In this document: positions 1 to 8,123 of the stretch, piece by piece
How the letters are laid out: every line of letters starts with the position of its first letter
How positions within the stretch are numbered: the first letter of the stretch is position 1
From: Ruegeria arenilitoris
GTDB lineage: Bacteria; Pseudomonadota; Alphaproteobacteria; Rhodobacterales; Rhodobacteraceae
Length of the DNA: 64,000 nt
Assembly (NCBI RefSeq): GCF_013030265.1
Contig: NZ_WPZQ01000001.1
Coordinates: 434,001 to 498,000 of the forward strand
Direction of reading: 5' to 3'
Made by a program: the position numbers and the translations under genes
Notes under the pieces: generated by a model
Seen by the model: the letters and a program-made list of their open reading frames with translations, nothing else
The model's database searches: none
Told to the model about the DNA's origin: nothing

Positions 1-395
1 GTGTACTGACCGTTCAGGAAGTGGTTGTCCTTGAAGTTGATAAAGAACTGCGAGTTGGCAGAGTCTGGATTCTGCGAGCGTGCCGCACCCAGTGTGCCAC
101 GATCATGAGGCAGCTTGGAGAACTCAGCCGGAACATTCGGCAGCGACGAACCACCGGTCCCCGCCATACGCAGGTTGAACCCGTCTTCCATGTCACCGTG
201 CTGCACATCGCCGGTCTGCGCCATGAAGCCGTCGATCACACGGTGGAAGGCCACGTTGTCATATTCGCCAGCCCGGGCCAGTTCTTTCATCCGCGCGCTG
301 TGCTGCGGTGCCACATCAGGCAGCAGCTCGATGACGACATTGCCGTCTTTGAGTTCGACGATGATTGTGTTTTCGGGATCCTTGATCTCGGCCAT
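1..395 (-). CDS. ppiB: Cyclophilin peptidyl-prolyl isomerase (3' end cut by window edge)
   Basis: Cyclophilin-type peptidyl-prolyl cis-trans isomerase, which speeds X-Pro bond isomerisation in protein folding. 131 residues are visible and the C-terminus lies beyond the left edge. The ATG at 395 follows an AGGAGG ribosome site, which fixes the start. Seen: FHRVIDGF at residues 50-57, where R52 is the family's catalytic arginine, then TGD at 61-63 and FFIN at 117-120. There is no signal peptide, so a cytoplasmic PpiB-like enzyme is more likely than a periplasmic one. It is divergent from pgk. Confidence 0.93.
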   Translation of the reverse strand, partial: MAEIKDPENTIIVELKDGNVVIELLPDVAPQHSARMKELARAGEYDNVAFHRVIDGFMAQTGDVQHGDMEDGFNLRMAGTGGSSLPNVPAEFSKLPHDRGTLGAARSQNPDSANSQFFINFKDNHFLNGQY

Positions 396-529
396 CTGGC
401 CCTCCTGTCGATTGGTCTTGCGCAAATACCTATGCGCCGGGCGCGCGAATGCCAAGTCACGCATTGACCTGAGGGCAAAATGCAGGAAAAGAACCGCCTA
501 ATTCTGTTGCAATGGTCGAGGTATGCACA

Positions 530-1720
530 ATGGGCTGGAAATCACTGGACGACATGGACCTGAACGGCAAGCGAGTATTGGTGCGCGTGGACATCAACGT
601 ACCTGTCGCCGACGGTCAGGTCACCGACGATACCCGCATCCAGCGGATCGTACCGACTGTGCAGGATATCCTGAAGGCAGGCGGCAAACCGATCCTGCTG
701 GCCCATTTCGGACGCCCGGGTGGTGAACCCCGTCCAAACCTATCGCTCAAACAGCTTGTTCCGGCTTTGGAAGCGGCCTTTGGCACAACAGTTCGATTTG
801 CAGATGACTGCGTCGGCTATGAGGCCGAAAAAGCGGCGGCTGCACTGGGCACAGATGAAGTCCTTTTGCTCGAAAACACCCGATTTCATGCAGAAGAGAC
901 CAAAAACAGCATCGATCTTGCAAAGGGCATGGCCAAGATGGGTGATGTCTACTGCAATGACGCATTCTCCGCCGCGCACCGCGCGCACAGCTCGACCGAA
1001 GCATTGGCGCGCTTGCTACCTGCCTGTGCCGGACGCCTGATGCAGCAGGAACTCAGCGCTTTGGAAAACGCGCTGGGGTCGCCCAAGCGCCCAGTCACAG
1101 CTGTTGTTGGTGGCGCCAAGGTTTCAACCAAACTGGATCTTCTGGGCAACCTGATCGAGAAAGTGGATTATTTGGTGATCGGCGGCGGTATGGCGAACAC
1201 CTTCCTGCTGGCGCAAGGCCTGAACGTCGGGAAATCTCTGGCCGAACATGGTATGACCGAAACCGCGTCAGATATCATGGCCAAAGCCGAAAGCACCGGA
1301 TGCAAGATCATCCTGCCGCGCGATATTGTTGTCGCTGAGAAATTTGAGGCCAATGCCCCGCATCAAACGTTACCAGTAGATCAGTGCTCTGCCGAAGGTA
1401 TGATCCTGGATGCCGGTCCTGAAAGCGTTGCGGCAATTGTCGATGTGTTCGAACAAAGTCAGACGCTGATCTGGAACGGCCCTTTGGGCGCCTTTGAAAT
1501 CGAACCCTTCAATGCGGCAACAGATGCAGCAGCTTTGAAAGCCGCTGAACTAACCCGCGCAGGCAAGCTGATTTCGGTTGCCGGAGGTGGCGACACAGTG
1601 GCGGCACTCAACGCGTCTGGCGCGGCGAAAGACTTTTCTTACATCTCAACAGCGGGTGGGGCCTTCCTTGAATGGATGGAAGGAAAGACCTTGCCGGGTG
1701 TTGCTGCACTGGATCAGTGA
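530..1720 (+). CDS. pgk: Phosphoglycerate kinase
   Basis: Glycolytic/gluconeogenic kinase that interconverts 1,3-bisphosphoglycerate plus ADP with 3-phosphoglycerate plus ATP in the cytoplasm. 396 residues, normal for the family. The ATG at 530 is chosen over an in-frame ATG at 512 because GAGG sits 8 bases before 530 and the product then begins MGWKSLDD, typical for this group. Seen: RVDINVPV near residue 19, [13 protein letters not shown] in the substrate-binding region, GGAKVSTK in the middle and the nucleotide-binding GGGDTV near the C-terminus. Monocistronic, with a terminator just downstream. Confidence 0.97.
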   Translation: MGWKSLDDMDLNGKRVLVRVDINVPVADGQVTDDTRIQRIVPTVQDILKAGGKPILLAHFGRPGGEPRPNLSLKQLVPALEAAFGTTVRFADDCVGYEAEKAAAALGTDEVLLLENTRFHAEETKNSIDLAKGMAKMGDVYCNDAFSAAHRAHSSTEALARLLPACAGRLMQQELSALENALGSPKRPVTAVVGGAKVSTKLDLLGNLIEKVDYLVIGGGMANTFLLAQGLNVGKSLAEHGMTETASDIMAKAESTGCKIILPRDIVVAEKFEANAPHQTLPVDQCSAEGMILDAGPESVAAIVDVFEQSQTLIWNGPLGAFEIEPFNAATDAAALKAAELTRAGKLISVAGGGDTVAALNASGAAKDFSYISTAGGAFLEWMEGKTLPGVAALDQ

Positions 1721-1732
1721 CTCGAAGATTAA

Positions 1733-1757
1733 GACGCCTCAACCGAGGCGCCTTTTT
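1733..1757 (+). terminator. Rho-independent terminator after pgk
   Basis: CGCCTC and GAGGCG arms around an AACC loop, followed by a run of five T. It begins about a dozen bases after the pgk stop. Confidence 0.75.
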
Positions 1758-1886
1758 CATTTTCGACTCAGGTCGCAACTTTTTCTGCATTCGGGGATTC
1801 ACAACCCGAATCACCTATGACATAGTGCCGGGAGATGCCCGAAAAGGGCACGTTATTGAGGCAGTATTCATACGGCGGTAAACAGA

Positions 1887-2186
1887 GTGTCCCGTTCCCA
1901 TCGGCCCGGTTTGGGCGCAGTTGTCTTCTTTTCGGTGGCTTTCATGCTGGGTGTTTATTTCACCTTCGCTGCCGTGCAGGGCGACTATGGTCTTTTCCGC
2001 AGGGTTGAGATCGCAGCGGAACGGGACGCGCTGTCACGCGATTTGGCAGCCCTGAATTCCGAAATCACCGAAATGGAAAACCTGACGCGCCGTCTGTCCG
2101 ATACCTATCTGGATTTGGATTTGCTGGATCAACAGGCACGCTCGGTCCTTGGCATGATCCGTGCGGATGAAATTGTGATCCGCTAA
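1887..2186 (+). CDS. FtsB/DivIC-like septum formation initiator
   Basis: Small bitopic membrane protein of the FtsB/DivIC family, which in other bacteria links FtsL and FtsQ in the divisome. 99 residues. One transmembrane segment lies near residues 9-30 (GAVVFFSVAFMLGVYFTFAA). A heptad-rich coiled-coil region follows, roughly residues 40-75 (ERDALSRDLAALNSEITEM), then a short acidic tail. The start is a GTG with only a weak purine-rich stretch before it, so it could lie a little downstream. It lies about 2.8 kb from no other division gene; pgk and pdhA neighbours are usual for roseobacters as I recall. Confidence 0.8.
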   Translation: MSRSHRPGLGAVVFFSVAFMLGVYFTFAAVQGDYGLFRRVEIAAERDALSRDLAALNSEITEMENLTRRLSDTYLDLDLLDQQARSVLGMIRADEIVIR

Positions 2187-2235
2187 GTCCGCTCTGCCAT
2201 TCAAGGTCTTCTGTTTCCCTTACTTGGACAGAACA

Positions 2236-2733
2236 ATGGACCACGTAAAAATCCAAAAATGGGTCAGACCCGTCTGCCCGGGCGACAGAACGCGCTGGGA
2301 AAGCATGTTTGAAGCCTACGCGCGTGTCGGACGGCAAGATCAGACTGCTGAAATGCGCGCACGTGTCTGGGATTGGGTCCAAAACCCTGACAGGCAGGTA
2401 TTTTGCAACATCGCGGGCACCGATGAGGCCGGTTCTGTAGGTTTCATTCACTTTCGCGCATACGAAAGGCCCCTACCCGCCACCATCGGTTGCTATGTCG
2501 ATGACATGTTCGTCTGCCCATCTGCCCGCGGTCTCGGTCTGGCTGAACTATTGATCGAAAGTGTCTGTGACTCGGCATCTCAAAATGGCTGGGACGTCGT
2601 GCGCTGGATGACGTCTGAAACCAATTATAGGGCCAGAGCACTTTATGATCGAATAGGCTTTAAAACAAAGTGGATCACCTATCAGGCTGGCGAGAACTCA
2701 ACTGATCTGACAGGCGAAAAATCGCAACGATAA
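2236..2733 (+). CDS. GNAT-family N-acetyltransferase
   Basis: Predicted acetyl-CoA-dependent N-acetyltransferase of 165 residues; substrate unknown. The acetyl-CoA-binding part is seen as VDDMFVCPSARGLGLAELLI (the R/Q-x-x-G-x-G/A position is R-G-L-G-L) in the middle, and the C-terminal YRARALYDRIGFK segment is typical of the fold. The ATG at 2236 is preferred to a TTG twelve bases upstream; neither has a strong ribosome site. It lies between the FtsB-like gene and the pdh operon on the same strand, with 105 bases and a palindrome before pdhA, so it is probably not part of that operon. Confidence 0.85.
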   Translation: MDHVKIQKWVRPVCPGDRTRWESMFEAYARVGRQDQTAEMRARVWDWVQNPDRQVFCNIAGTDEAGSVGFIHFRAYERPLPATIGCYVDDMFVCPSARGLGLAELLIESVCDSASQNGWDVVRWMTSETNYRARALYDRIGFKTKWITYQAGENSTDLTGEKSQR

Positions 2734-2790
2734 AGCCCTGGCAACGTCGCGTCACATTTCCCCTCGCCAGATCGCGCCAAATGCTTTATG

Positions 2791-2814
2791 AGATAGTTTA
2801 ACGCTAAACTATCT
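2791..2814. promoter_or_regulatory. Perfect 24-bp palindrome upstream of pdhA (operator candidate)
   Basis: Arms AGATAGTTTA (2791-2800) and TAAACTATCT (2805-2814) are exact reverse complements around an ACGC spacer. The site ends 24 bases before the pdhA ATG, just ahead of the AAGGGGGA ribosome site. No T-run follows, so it is not a terminator. Size and symmetry fit a dimeric repressor (MarR or similar helix-turn-helix). The regulator is unknown. Confidence 0.6.
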
Positions 2815-2838
2815 TGCCGTAAGGGGGAGATCGCCACG

Positions 2839-3828
2839 ATGGCCGCGCGAAAAACCACAAAGAAACCAAACGTTTCGGCGGATGAGCTGAAACTCTACTA
2901 CCGTGAAATGTTGCTGATCCGTCGATTCGAAGAGAAAGCCGGTCAGCTTTATGGAATGGGTCTGATCGGGGGGTTCTGCCACCTTTACATCGGACAAGAA
3001 GCTGTTGTGGTAGGCCTCGAAGCTGCCGCCGAAGAAGGCGATAAGCGCATCACCTCTTACCGCGATCACGGCCATATGCTGGCCTGCGGAATGGATCCGG
3101 GTGGCGTTATGGCCGAGCTGACCGGGCGCGAGGGCGGCCTTTCAAAAGGTAAAGGCGGCTCAATGCACATGTTCTCGAAAGAGAAGCATTTCTACGGCGG
3201 CCATGGCATCGTCGGCGCGCAGGTGCCGTTGGGTGCAGGTCTCGCCTTTGCGGACAAATACAAAGGAAATGGCCGTGTCACCTTTACCTATTTTGGTGAT
3301 GGCGCTGCGAACCAGGGCCAGGTTTATGAAACCTTCAATATGGCGGCGCTCTGGGATCTTCCGGTCGTTTTTGTGATCGAAAACAACCAATACGCCATGG
3401 GTACTGCTCAGGCGCGTTCGACCTCGACCAAAGACATCTATCACCGCGGCGAAGCCTTCGGTATTCCGGGTGAGATCGTGAACGGCATGGACGTGCTGGC
3501 GGTCAAGGAAGCCGGTGAAAAGGCCGTTGCACATTGCCGCGCGGGCAAAGGCCCGTACATTCTGGAAATCAAAACCTACCGCTATCGTGGCCACTCGATG
3601 TCTGACCCGGCCAAATACCGCACACGCGAAGAGGTTCAGAAAGTCCGCGAGCAAAGCGACCCGATCGAACACGTGCGTGAGCTGCTGCTGTCCGGCAAGC
3701 ACGCGACCGAGGATGACCTGAAGGCGATCGACAAAGAGATCAAAGAGATCGTGAACCAGGCCGCCGAATTCTCGAAAGAAAGCCCTGAGCCTTCGGTCGA
3801 AGAGCTCTGGACTGATATCTACGCCTGA
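2839..3828 (+). CDS. pdhA: Pyruvate dehydrogenase E1 component, alpha subunit
   Basis: Alpha subunit of the heterotetrameric E1 of the pyruvate dehydrogenase complex, which decarboxylates pyruvate using thiamine diphosphate. 329 residues. The TPP/Mg motif begins at GDGAANQG and ends at VIENNQYAMG, with the usual spacing between GDG and NN. YRYRGHSMSDPAKYR is the conserved phosphorylation-loop region of E1-alpha. The start has AAGGGGGA upstream. It is the first gene of pdhA-pdhB-pdhC (15- and 12-base gaps) and sits directly behind a perfect palindrome at 2791-2814. Confidence 0.97.
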   Translation: MAARKTTKKPNVSADELKLYYREMLLIRRFEEKAGQLYGMGLIGGFCHLYIGQEAVVVGLEAAAEEGDKRITSYRDHGHMLACGMDPGGVMAELTGREGGLSKGKGGSMHMFSKEKHFYGGHGIVGAQVPLGAGLAFADKYKGNGRVTFTYFGDGAANQGQVYETFNMAALWDLPVVFVIENNQYAMGTAQARSTSTKDIYHRGEAFGIPGEIVNGMDVLAVKEAGEKAVAHCRAGKGPYILEIKTYRYRGHSMSDPAKYRTREEVQKVREQSDPIEHVRELLLSGKHATEDDLKAIDKEIKEIVNQAAEFSKESPEPSVEELWTDIYA

Positions 3829-3843
3829 GAGGACGAATAAGAC

Positions 3844-5217
3844 ATGGCAACCGAAATTCTCATGCCCGCCCTTTCGCCCACGATGGAAGAGGGCACATTG
3901 GCCAAGTGGCTGGTCAAGGAAGGCGACACCGTATCATCCGGCGACATTATGGCCGAGATCGAAACAGACAAAGCGACCATGGAATTCGAAGCTGTCGATG
4001 AAGGCATCGTTGGCAAGATTCTGATCGCTGAAGGCACCGAAGGGGTCAAAGTGAACACCCCCATCGCGGTTCTGGTGGAAGACGGCGAAGACATCTCCGC
4101 TCTGCCTGCTGCTGCGCCCGCAGCCGCTGCAGTGGCCGAAGCTGCCCCAGTGGCGGTTGAGGTCCCTGCTCCTGCTGCAGCAGCCCCTGCCGCGCCCGTC
4201 GTGGACTTGTCCCCCGACTGGCCTGCAGATGCCGAGATGAAATCTGAAACCGTCCGCGAGGCCCTGCGTGATGCGATGGCCGAGGAAATGCGCGGCGACG
4301 AAGACGTCTACCTGATGGGTGAAGAAGTCGCCGAATATCAGGGCGCTTACAAAATCTCGCAAGGTCTGCTGGATGAGTTCGGCAGCAAGCGGGTGATCGA
4401 CACACCGATTACCGAACATGGCTTTGCGGGTATCGCGGTTGGTTCGGCCTTTGGTGGCCTGAAACCGATTGTCGAGTTCATGACCTTCAACTTCGCCATG
4501 CAGGCGATTGACCAGATCATCAACTCTGCCGCTAAAACGCTTTACATGTCCGGCGGTCAGATGGGTTGTCCCATCGTCTTCCGGGGACCTAACGGCGCAG
4601 CGGCCCGCGTGGCGGCACAGCACTCACAGGATTACGCTGCATGGTACATGCAGATCCCCGGTTTGAAGGTGGTGATGCCGTATTCGGCAGCCGACGCCAA
4701 GGGGCTGCTGAAATCAGCGATCCGCGATCCCAACCCCGTGGTGTTTCTGGAAAACGAAATCCTATACGGTCGGTCGTTCGACGTTCCGCAGGTTGATGAT
4801 CTGACTATCCCTTTGGGCAAAGCCCGCATCTGGCGCGAAGGTTCCGATGTAACCATCGTCAGCTTCGGTATCGGCATGCAGTTCGCACTCGAAGCTGCCG
4901 ACAAGCTGGCCGAGGAAGGCATCAATGCCGAGGTGATTGACCTGCGCACCATCCGCCCAATGGATACCGGCGCGATCATCAACTCGGTGATGAAAACCAA
5001 CCGTTTGGTGACTGTCGAAGAAGGCTGGCCGCAAGGGTCCGTTGGTAGCTACATATCCTCTGTGGTGATGCAAGAGGCGTTCGACTATCTCGACGCACCG
5101 GTCATCAACTGCACCGGCAAAGATGTACCGATGCCTTATGCAGCCAACCTTGAAAAGCTGGCGCTGGTGACCACGGATGAGGTGATCGCAGCCGTCAAAC
5201 AAGTGACCTACCGGTAA
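3844..5217 (+). CDS. pdhB: Pyruvate dehydrogenase E1 component, beta subunit, with N-terminal lipoyl domain
   Basis: Beta subunit of pyruvate dehydrogenase E1. 457 residues, longer than the roughly 330 of a plain E1-beta, because residues 1-80 form a biotinyl/lipoyl domain (lipoylated Lys expected at K43 in TDKATM). An Ala/Pro-rich linker follows near residues 88-120 and the E1-beta domain starts near 135 ([16 protein letters not shown]). This fusion is known in alphaproteobacteria. The lipoyl domain is nearly identical in protein sequence to that of the downstream pdhC. Translation of the operon is likely coupled, with short intergenic gaps and a GAGGACGAATAAGAC leader. Confidence 0.96.
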   Translation: MATEILMPALSPTMEEGTLAKWLVKEGDTVSSGDIMAEIETDKATMEFEAVDEGIVGKILIAEGTEGVKVNTPIAVLVEDGEDISALPAAAPAAAAVAEAAPVAVEVPAPAAAAPAAPVVDLSPDWPADAEMKSETVREALRDAMAEEMRGDEDVYLMGEEVAEYQGAYKISQGLLDEFGSKRVIDTPITEHGFAGIAVGSAFGGLKPIVEFMTFNFAMQAIDQIINSAAKTLYMSGGQMGCPIVFRGPNGAAARVAAQHSQDYAAWYMQIPGLKVVMPYSAADAKGLLKSAIRDPNPVVFLENEILYGRSFDVPQVDDLTIPLGKARIWREGSDVTIVSFGIGMQFALEAADKLAEEGINAEVIDLRTIRPMDTGAIINSVMKTNRLVTVEEGWPQGSVGSYISSVVMQEAFDYLDAPVINCTGKDVPMPYAANLEKLALVTTDEVIAAVKQVTYR

Positions 5218-5229
5218 GGAGCGACGCAG

Positions 5230-6534
5230 ATGCCTACAGAAATTCTGATGCCCGCCCTGTCACCGACAATGGAGGAAGGCACGCTTGCCAAATGGCTGGT
5301 CAAAGAAGGCGACACCGTCTCCTCCGGCGACCTACTGGCCGAGATCGAAACCGACAAGGCCACGATGGAGTTCGAGGCCGTAGACGAGGGTGTAGTCGGT
5401 AAAATCCTGATCCCCGAAGGCACCGAAGGGGTCAAGGTTAACACGGCTATTGCTGTGCTGTTGGAAGATGGCGAAAGCGCGGATGATATCACGTCCACAT
5501 CGACCAAAGCGCCGGATGCGGCGCCAGCCGCCGCGGGCAACGAGGCTGCCGCCCCAGAGGCACCCGAGGCGCCCGCCCCTGCTCCGGCTGCTGCGGTCAA
5601 AGCCGATGGTGGCCGTATCTTCGCTTCACCTTTGGCCCGTCGGATTGCCGCTCAGAAAGGCCTCGATCTGACGCAGATCACCGGTTCGGGTCCGCATGGC
5701 CGTATCGTGAAGGCTGATGTCGAAGGCGCAACAGCTACTGCTGTCGCTCCGGCCGCAGCCCCGGCACCTGCGGCGGCGGCCCCCGCTGCGGCAGTACCGG
5801 CTGGTCCTTCCGCCGATGCTGTTGCACGGATGTACGAAGGTCGTGAATACGAAGAGATTGCCCTCGACGGCATGCGCAAGACCATTGCGGCGCGTCTGTC
5901 CGAGGCCAAGCAAACGATCCCACATTTCTACCTGCGTCGCGATATCAAGCTGGACGCGTTGTTGAAGTTCCGCAGCCAGTTGAACAAGCAACTGGAAGGC
6001 CGAGGAATTAAGCTCAGCGTCAACGACTTCATCATCAAAGCGGTCGCGAATGCATTGCAGCAGGTTCCTGAGTGCAATGCTGTTTGGGCAGGTGATCGTG
6101 TGTTGCAACTGAAACCATCGGACGTGGCAGTCGCCGTTGCGATTGAAGGTGGTCTGTTCACGCCGGTTCTGCAGGATGCCGACACCAAATCGCTGTCTGC
6201 TTTGTCGACCGAAATGAAGGATCTCGCGGCCCGGGCACGGGAACGCAAGCTGGCCCCGCACGAGTATCAGGGCGGCACCTTTGCGGTTTCAAATCTGGGC
6301 ATGTTCGGCATCGATAATTTCGATGCGATCGTGAACCCGCCCCATGCCGGCATCCTGGCCGTCGGCACAGGCCTGAAAAAACCTGTTGTCGGCGACGACG
6401 GAGAGCTGACCGTCGCGACCGTGATGTCGGTGACGATGTCCGTCGACCATCGGGTTATTGATGGTGCTCTGGGGGCTCAGCTCTTGCAGGCCATCGTCGA
6501 CAATCTAGAAAACCCGATGGTCATGCTGGCCTAG
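5230..6534 (+). CDS. pdhC: Dihydrolipoamide acetyltransferase (pyruvate dehydrogenase E2)
   Basis: Core of the pyruvate dehydrogenase complex; transfers the acetyl group from lipoamide to CoA. 434 residues. Domain order seen: lipoyl domain 1-80 (K43), Ala/Pro linker, peripheral subunit-binding domain around 135-170 ([16 protein letters not shown] ... GRIVKADV), a second Ala/Pro linker, then the catalytic domain with DHRVIDG near residue 406 (catalytic H407 and D411). Last gene of the operon, closed by a strong terminator. No E3 (lpd) gene follows, so E3 must be supplied elsewhere. Confidence 0.97.
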   Translation: MPTEILMPALSPTMEEGTLAKWLVKEGDTVSSGDLLAEIETDKATMEFEAVDEGVVGKILIPEGTEGVKVNTAIAVLLEDGESADDITSTSTKAPDAAPAAAGNEAAAPEAPEAPAPAPAAAVKADGGRIFASPLARRIAAQKGLDLTQITGSGPHGRIVKADVEGATATAVAPAAAPAPAAAAPAAAVPAGPSADAVARMYEGREYEEIALDGMRKTIAARLSEAKQTIPHFYLRRDIKLDALLKFRSQLNKQLEGRGIKLSVNDFIIKAVANALQQVPECNAVWAGDRVLQLKPSDVAVAVAIEGGLFTPVLQDADTKSLSALSTEMKDLAARARERKLAPHEYQGGTFAVSNLGMFGIDNFDAIVNPPHAGILAVGTGLKKPVVGDDGELTVATVMSVTMSVDHRVIDGALGAQLLQAIVDNLENPMVMLA

Positions 6535-6551
6535 CCAGCAATCCAAACATC

Positions 6552-6588
6552 AAAAAAGCCGCCTCGAAGATCGAGGCGGCTTTTTTTG
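6552..6588. terminator. Bidirectional terminator between pdhC and cysE
   Basis: Stem GCCGCCTCGA / TCGAGGCGGC with loop AGA, flanked by an A-run on the left and seven T on the right. It can end both pdhC (plus strand) and the convergent cysE (minus strand). Confidence 0.92.
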
Positions 6589-6603
6589 TTAACTGACTAG
6601 ATT

Positions 6604-7413
6604 TTACTGGTCTTTACCCAGCATATGATCCATCGAAATTGACGGCTGGTCGCACCCAGCCTCTCCTACGATCTTGGCGGGGATACCCGCCACGGTCTTA
6701 CAAGCAGGAACTTCCTGAAGAACCACAGAACCTGCGGCGATGCGGCTGCAGTGACCGACTTCGATATTGCCGAGCACTTTGGCCCCGGCACCGATGAGTA
6801 CACCATCTCCGATCTTGGGATGGCGCTGCTCCTCTTCCTTGCCGGTTCCACCCAGTGTTACCGAATGCAGCATCGATACATTGTCGCCCACTACCGCAGT
6901 CTCGCCGATCACGATGGAATGGGCATGATCGATCATGATCCCCTTACCGATCTTCGCAGCCGGGTGAATATCGATCCCGAAAATCTCAGAAGAACGCATC
7001 TGGAAGAAATAGGCCAGATCGTGACGACCCTTGCGCCACAACCAATGTGCCACGCGATAGGCCTGCATCGCCTGATACCCTTTGAAGTAAAGGATCGGTT
7101 GCAGCAACCGGTGGCATGCCGGATCACGTTCATAGACCGCCATCAGATCCGCGCGCGCAGCCTCAAGCAAGCTTTTGTCGTCGGCATAGGCTTCGTCCAC
7201 GATTTCACGCAGAACCATCATCGACATCTCATTCGAACACAGCTTGGCAGCCACGCGATATGATAGAGCGCGCTCGAGGCTGCGATGGTGCAGAATACAG
7301 GCATGCACCAGCCCGCCCATCAATGGCTCTTTTTCAACCGCTGCCTGGGCCTCTGACGTGATACGATCCCAAACAGGGTCCACTGGGGTCACATGAGTGC
7401 GCGTTTCGAACAT
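6604..7413 (-). CDS. cysE: Serine O-acetyltransferase
   Basis: Makes O-acetylserine from serine and acetyl-CoA, the first step of cysteine synthesis. 269 residues. An N-terminal helical domain (to about 140) is followed by a left-handed beta-helix of hexapeptide repeats (residues 145-245). By alignment to the E. coli enzyme, the catalytic pair is D162-H163 (IDHAHS) and D97 lies in ERDPAC. The C-terminal tail GCDQPSISMDHMLGKDQ resembles the tail that docks into cysteine synthase, though without a terminal Ile. Convergent with pdhC, sharing its terminator. Confidence 0.95.
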   Translation of the reverse strand: MFETRTHVTPVDPVWDRITSEAQAAVEKEPLMGGLVHACILHHRSLERALSYRVAAKLCSNEMSMMVLREIVDEAYADDKSLLEAARADLMAVYERDPACHRLLQPILYFKGYQAMQAYRVAHWLWRKGRHDLAYFFQMRSSEIFGIDIHPAAKIGKGIMIDHAHSIVIGETAVVGDNVSMLHSVTLGGTGKEEEQRHPKIGDGVLIGAGAKVLGNIEVGHCSRIAAGSVVLQEVPACKTVAGIPAKIVGEAGCDQPSISMDHMLGKDQ

Positions 7414-7499
7414 GGCTTTTCATCCTTTGCTGCGCCTAGAATAGCCATCTAGGCTCAAAAAGGCCAAACGCAAACCCTTGATGTGCGACACAACAAAAA

Positions 7500-7838
7500 A
7501 TGAACGAGACCGATCTGCAGCATTTCAAAACGCTTATTCTTGCTCGGCTGGCCGAACTGGAACAAAATTCCGTCGCCGGACAAGATGCCCAGTCGGTTGT
7601 GGAACTGGACCAGCAAGCAATCGGCAGGCTCAGCAGAATGGACGCGTTGCAGAATCAGGCGATGGCCAAGGCACAGCAGACACGGCGGGACATGGAATCT
7701 CATCGCTTAAACGCAGCACTCGCCCGCATTGAAGAGGACGAGTTCGGGTATTGCGAAGACTGTGGAGATGAGATTCCACGCGGACGACTGGAACTTGATC
7801 TGGCAGCAAGCAAATGCGTCAGCTGTGCCTCTGGCTGA
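7500..7838 (+). CDS. DksA/TraR-type zinc-finger protein
   Basis: Small protein of 112 residues with an N-terminal helical half (likely coiled coil) and a C-terminal zinc finger: YCEDCGDEI ... KCVSC, i.e. two CxxC pairs about 18 residues apart. DksA family members bind the RNA polymerase secondary channel with ppGpp; the short TraR-like members can act without it. The acidic tip of the coiled coil typical of full DksA is not obvious. Its 3' end overlaps by 20 bases, tail to tail, with the small gene that ends the GTA cluster. The ribosome site before ATG 7500 is poor (A-rich only). Confidence 0.8.
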   Translation: MNETDLQHFKTLILARLAELEQNSVAGQDAQSVVELDQQAIGRLSRMDALQNQAMAKAQQTRRDMESHRLNAALARIEEDEFGYCEDCGDEIPRGRLELDLAASKCVSCASG

Positions 7839-8115
7839 TGTGAAACCGGACCAATTGGCGCAATACCAATTCGAAACACAGGCAATACTCCACATCATCG
7901 AAGGCAGGTTCATCAGCAAGTGTTCGGGTCCGTGCTGCAGCCATCAACGATCCGTTTCCATAGGCCGGATGCAACTTCCCCGTTTGCGCAACATGCTGAT
8001 CAGCAAGTTCCGCCTCGGTGATCATCTCTATGCAGATCCGGTCTCGCTCCGATTGCGGCAGGGCCAGCAGAGCCCGTGCCGCAGCACTGACATCTCCGTG
8101 GAGAAGCGGGCGCAT
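7819..8115 (-). CDS. Small conserved gene after GTA g15
   Basis: 98 residues, beginning MRPLLHGDVSAAARALLAL, with internal HPAYGNGSLMAAA. It starts 8 bases after the g15 stop on the same strand, so it is likely the last gene of the GTA transcript. I recall similar short proteins in the same position in other Rhodobacteraceae (a domain of unknown function), but I cannot verify it here. No signal peptide, membrane segment or catalytic motif is seen. The 3' end overlaps the convergent zinc-finger gene by 20 bases. Confidence 0.65.
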   Translation of the reverse strand: MRPLLHGDVSAAARALLALPQSERDRICIEMITEAELADQHVAQTGKLHPAYGNGSLMAAARTRTLADEPAFDDVEYCLCFELVLRQLVRFHISQRHS

Positions 8116-8123
8116 AGAATTGT

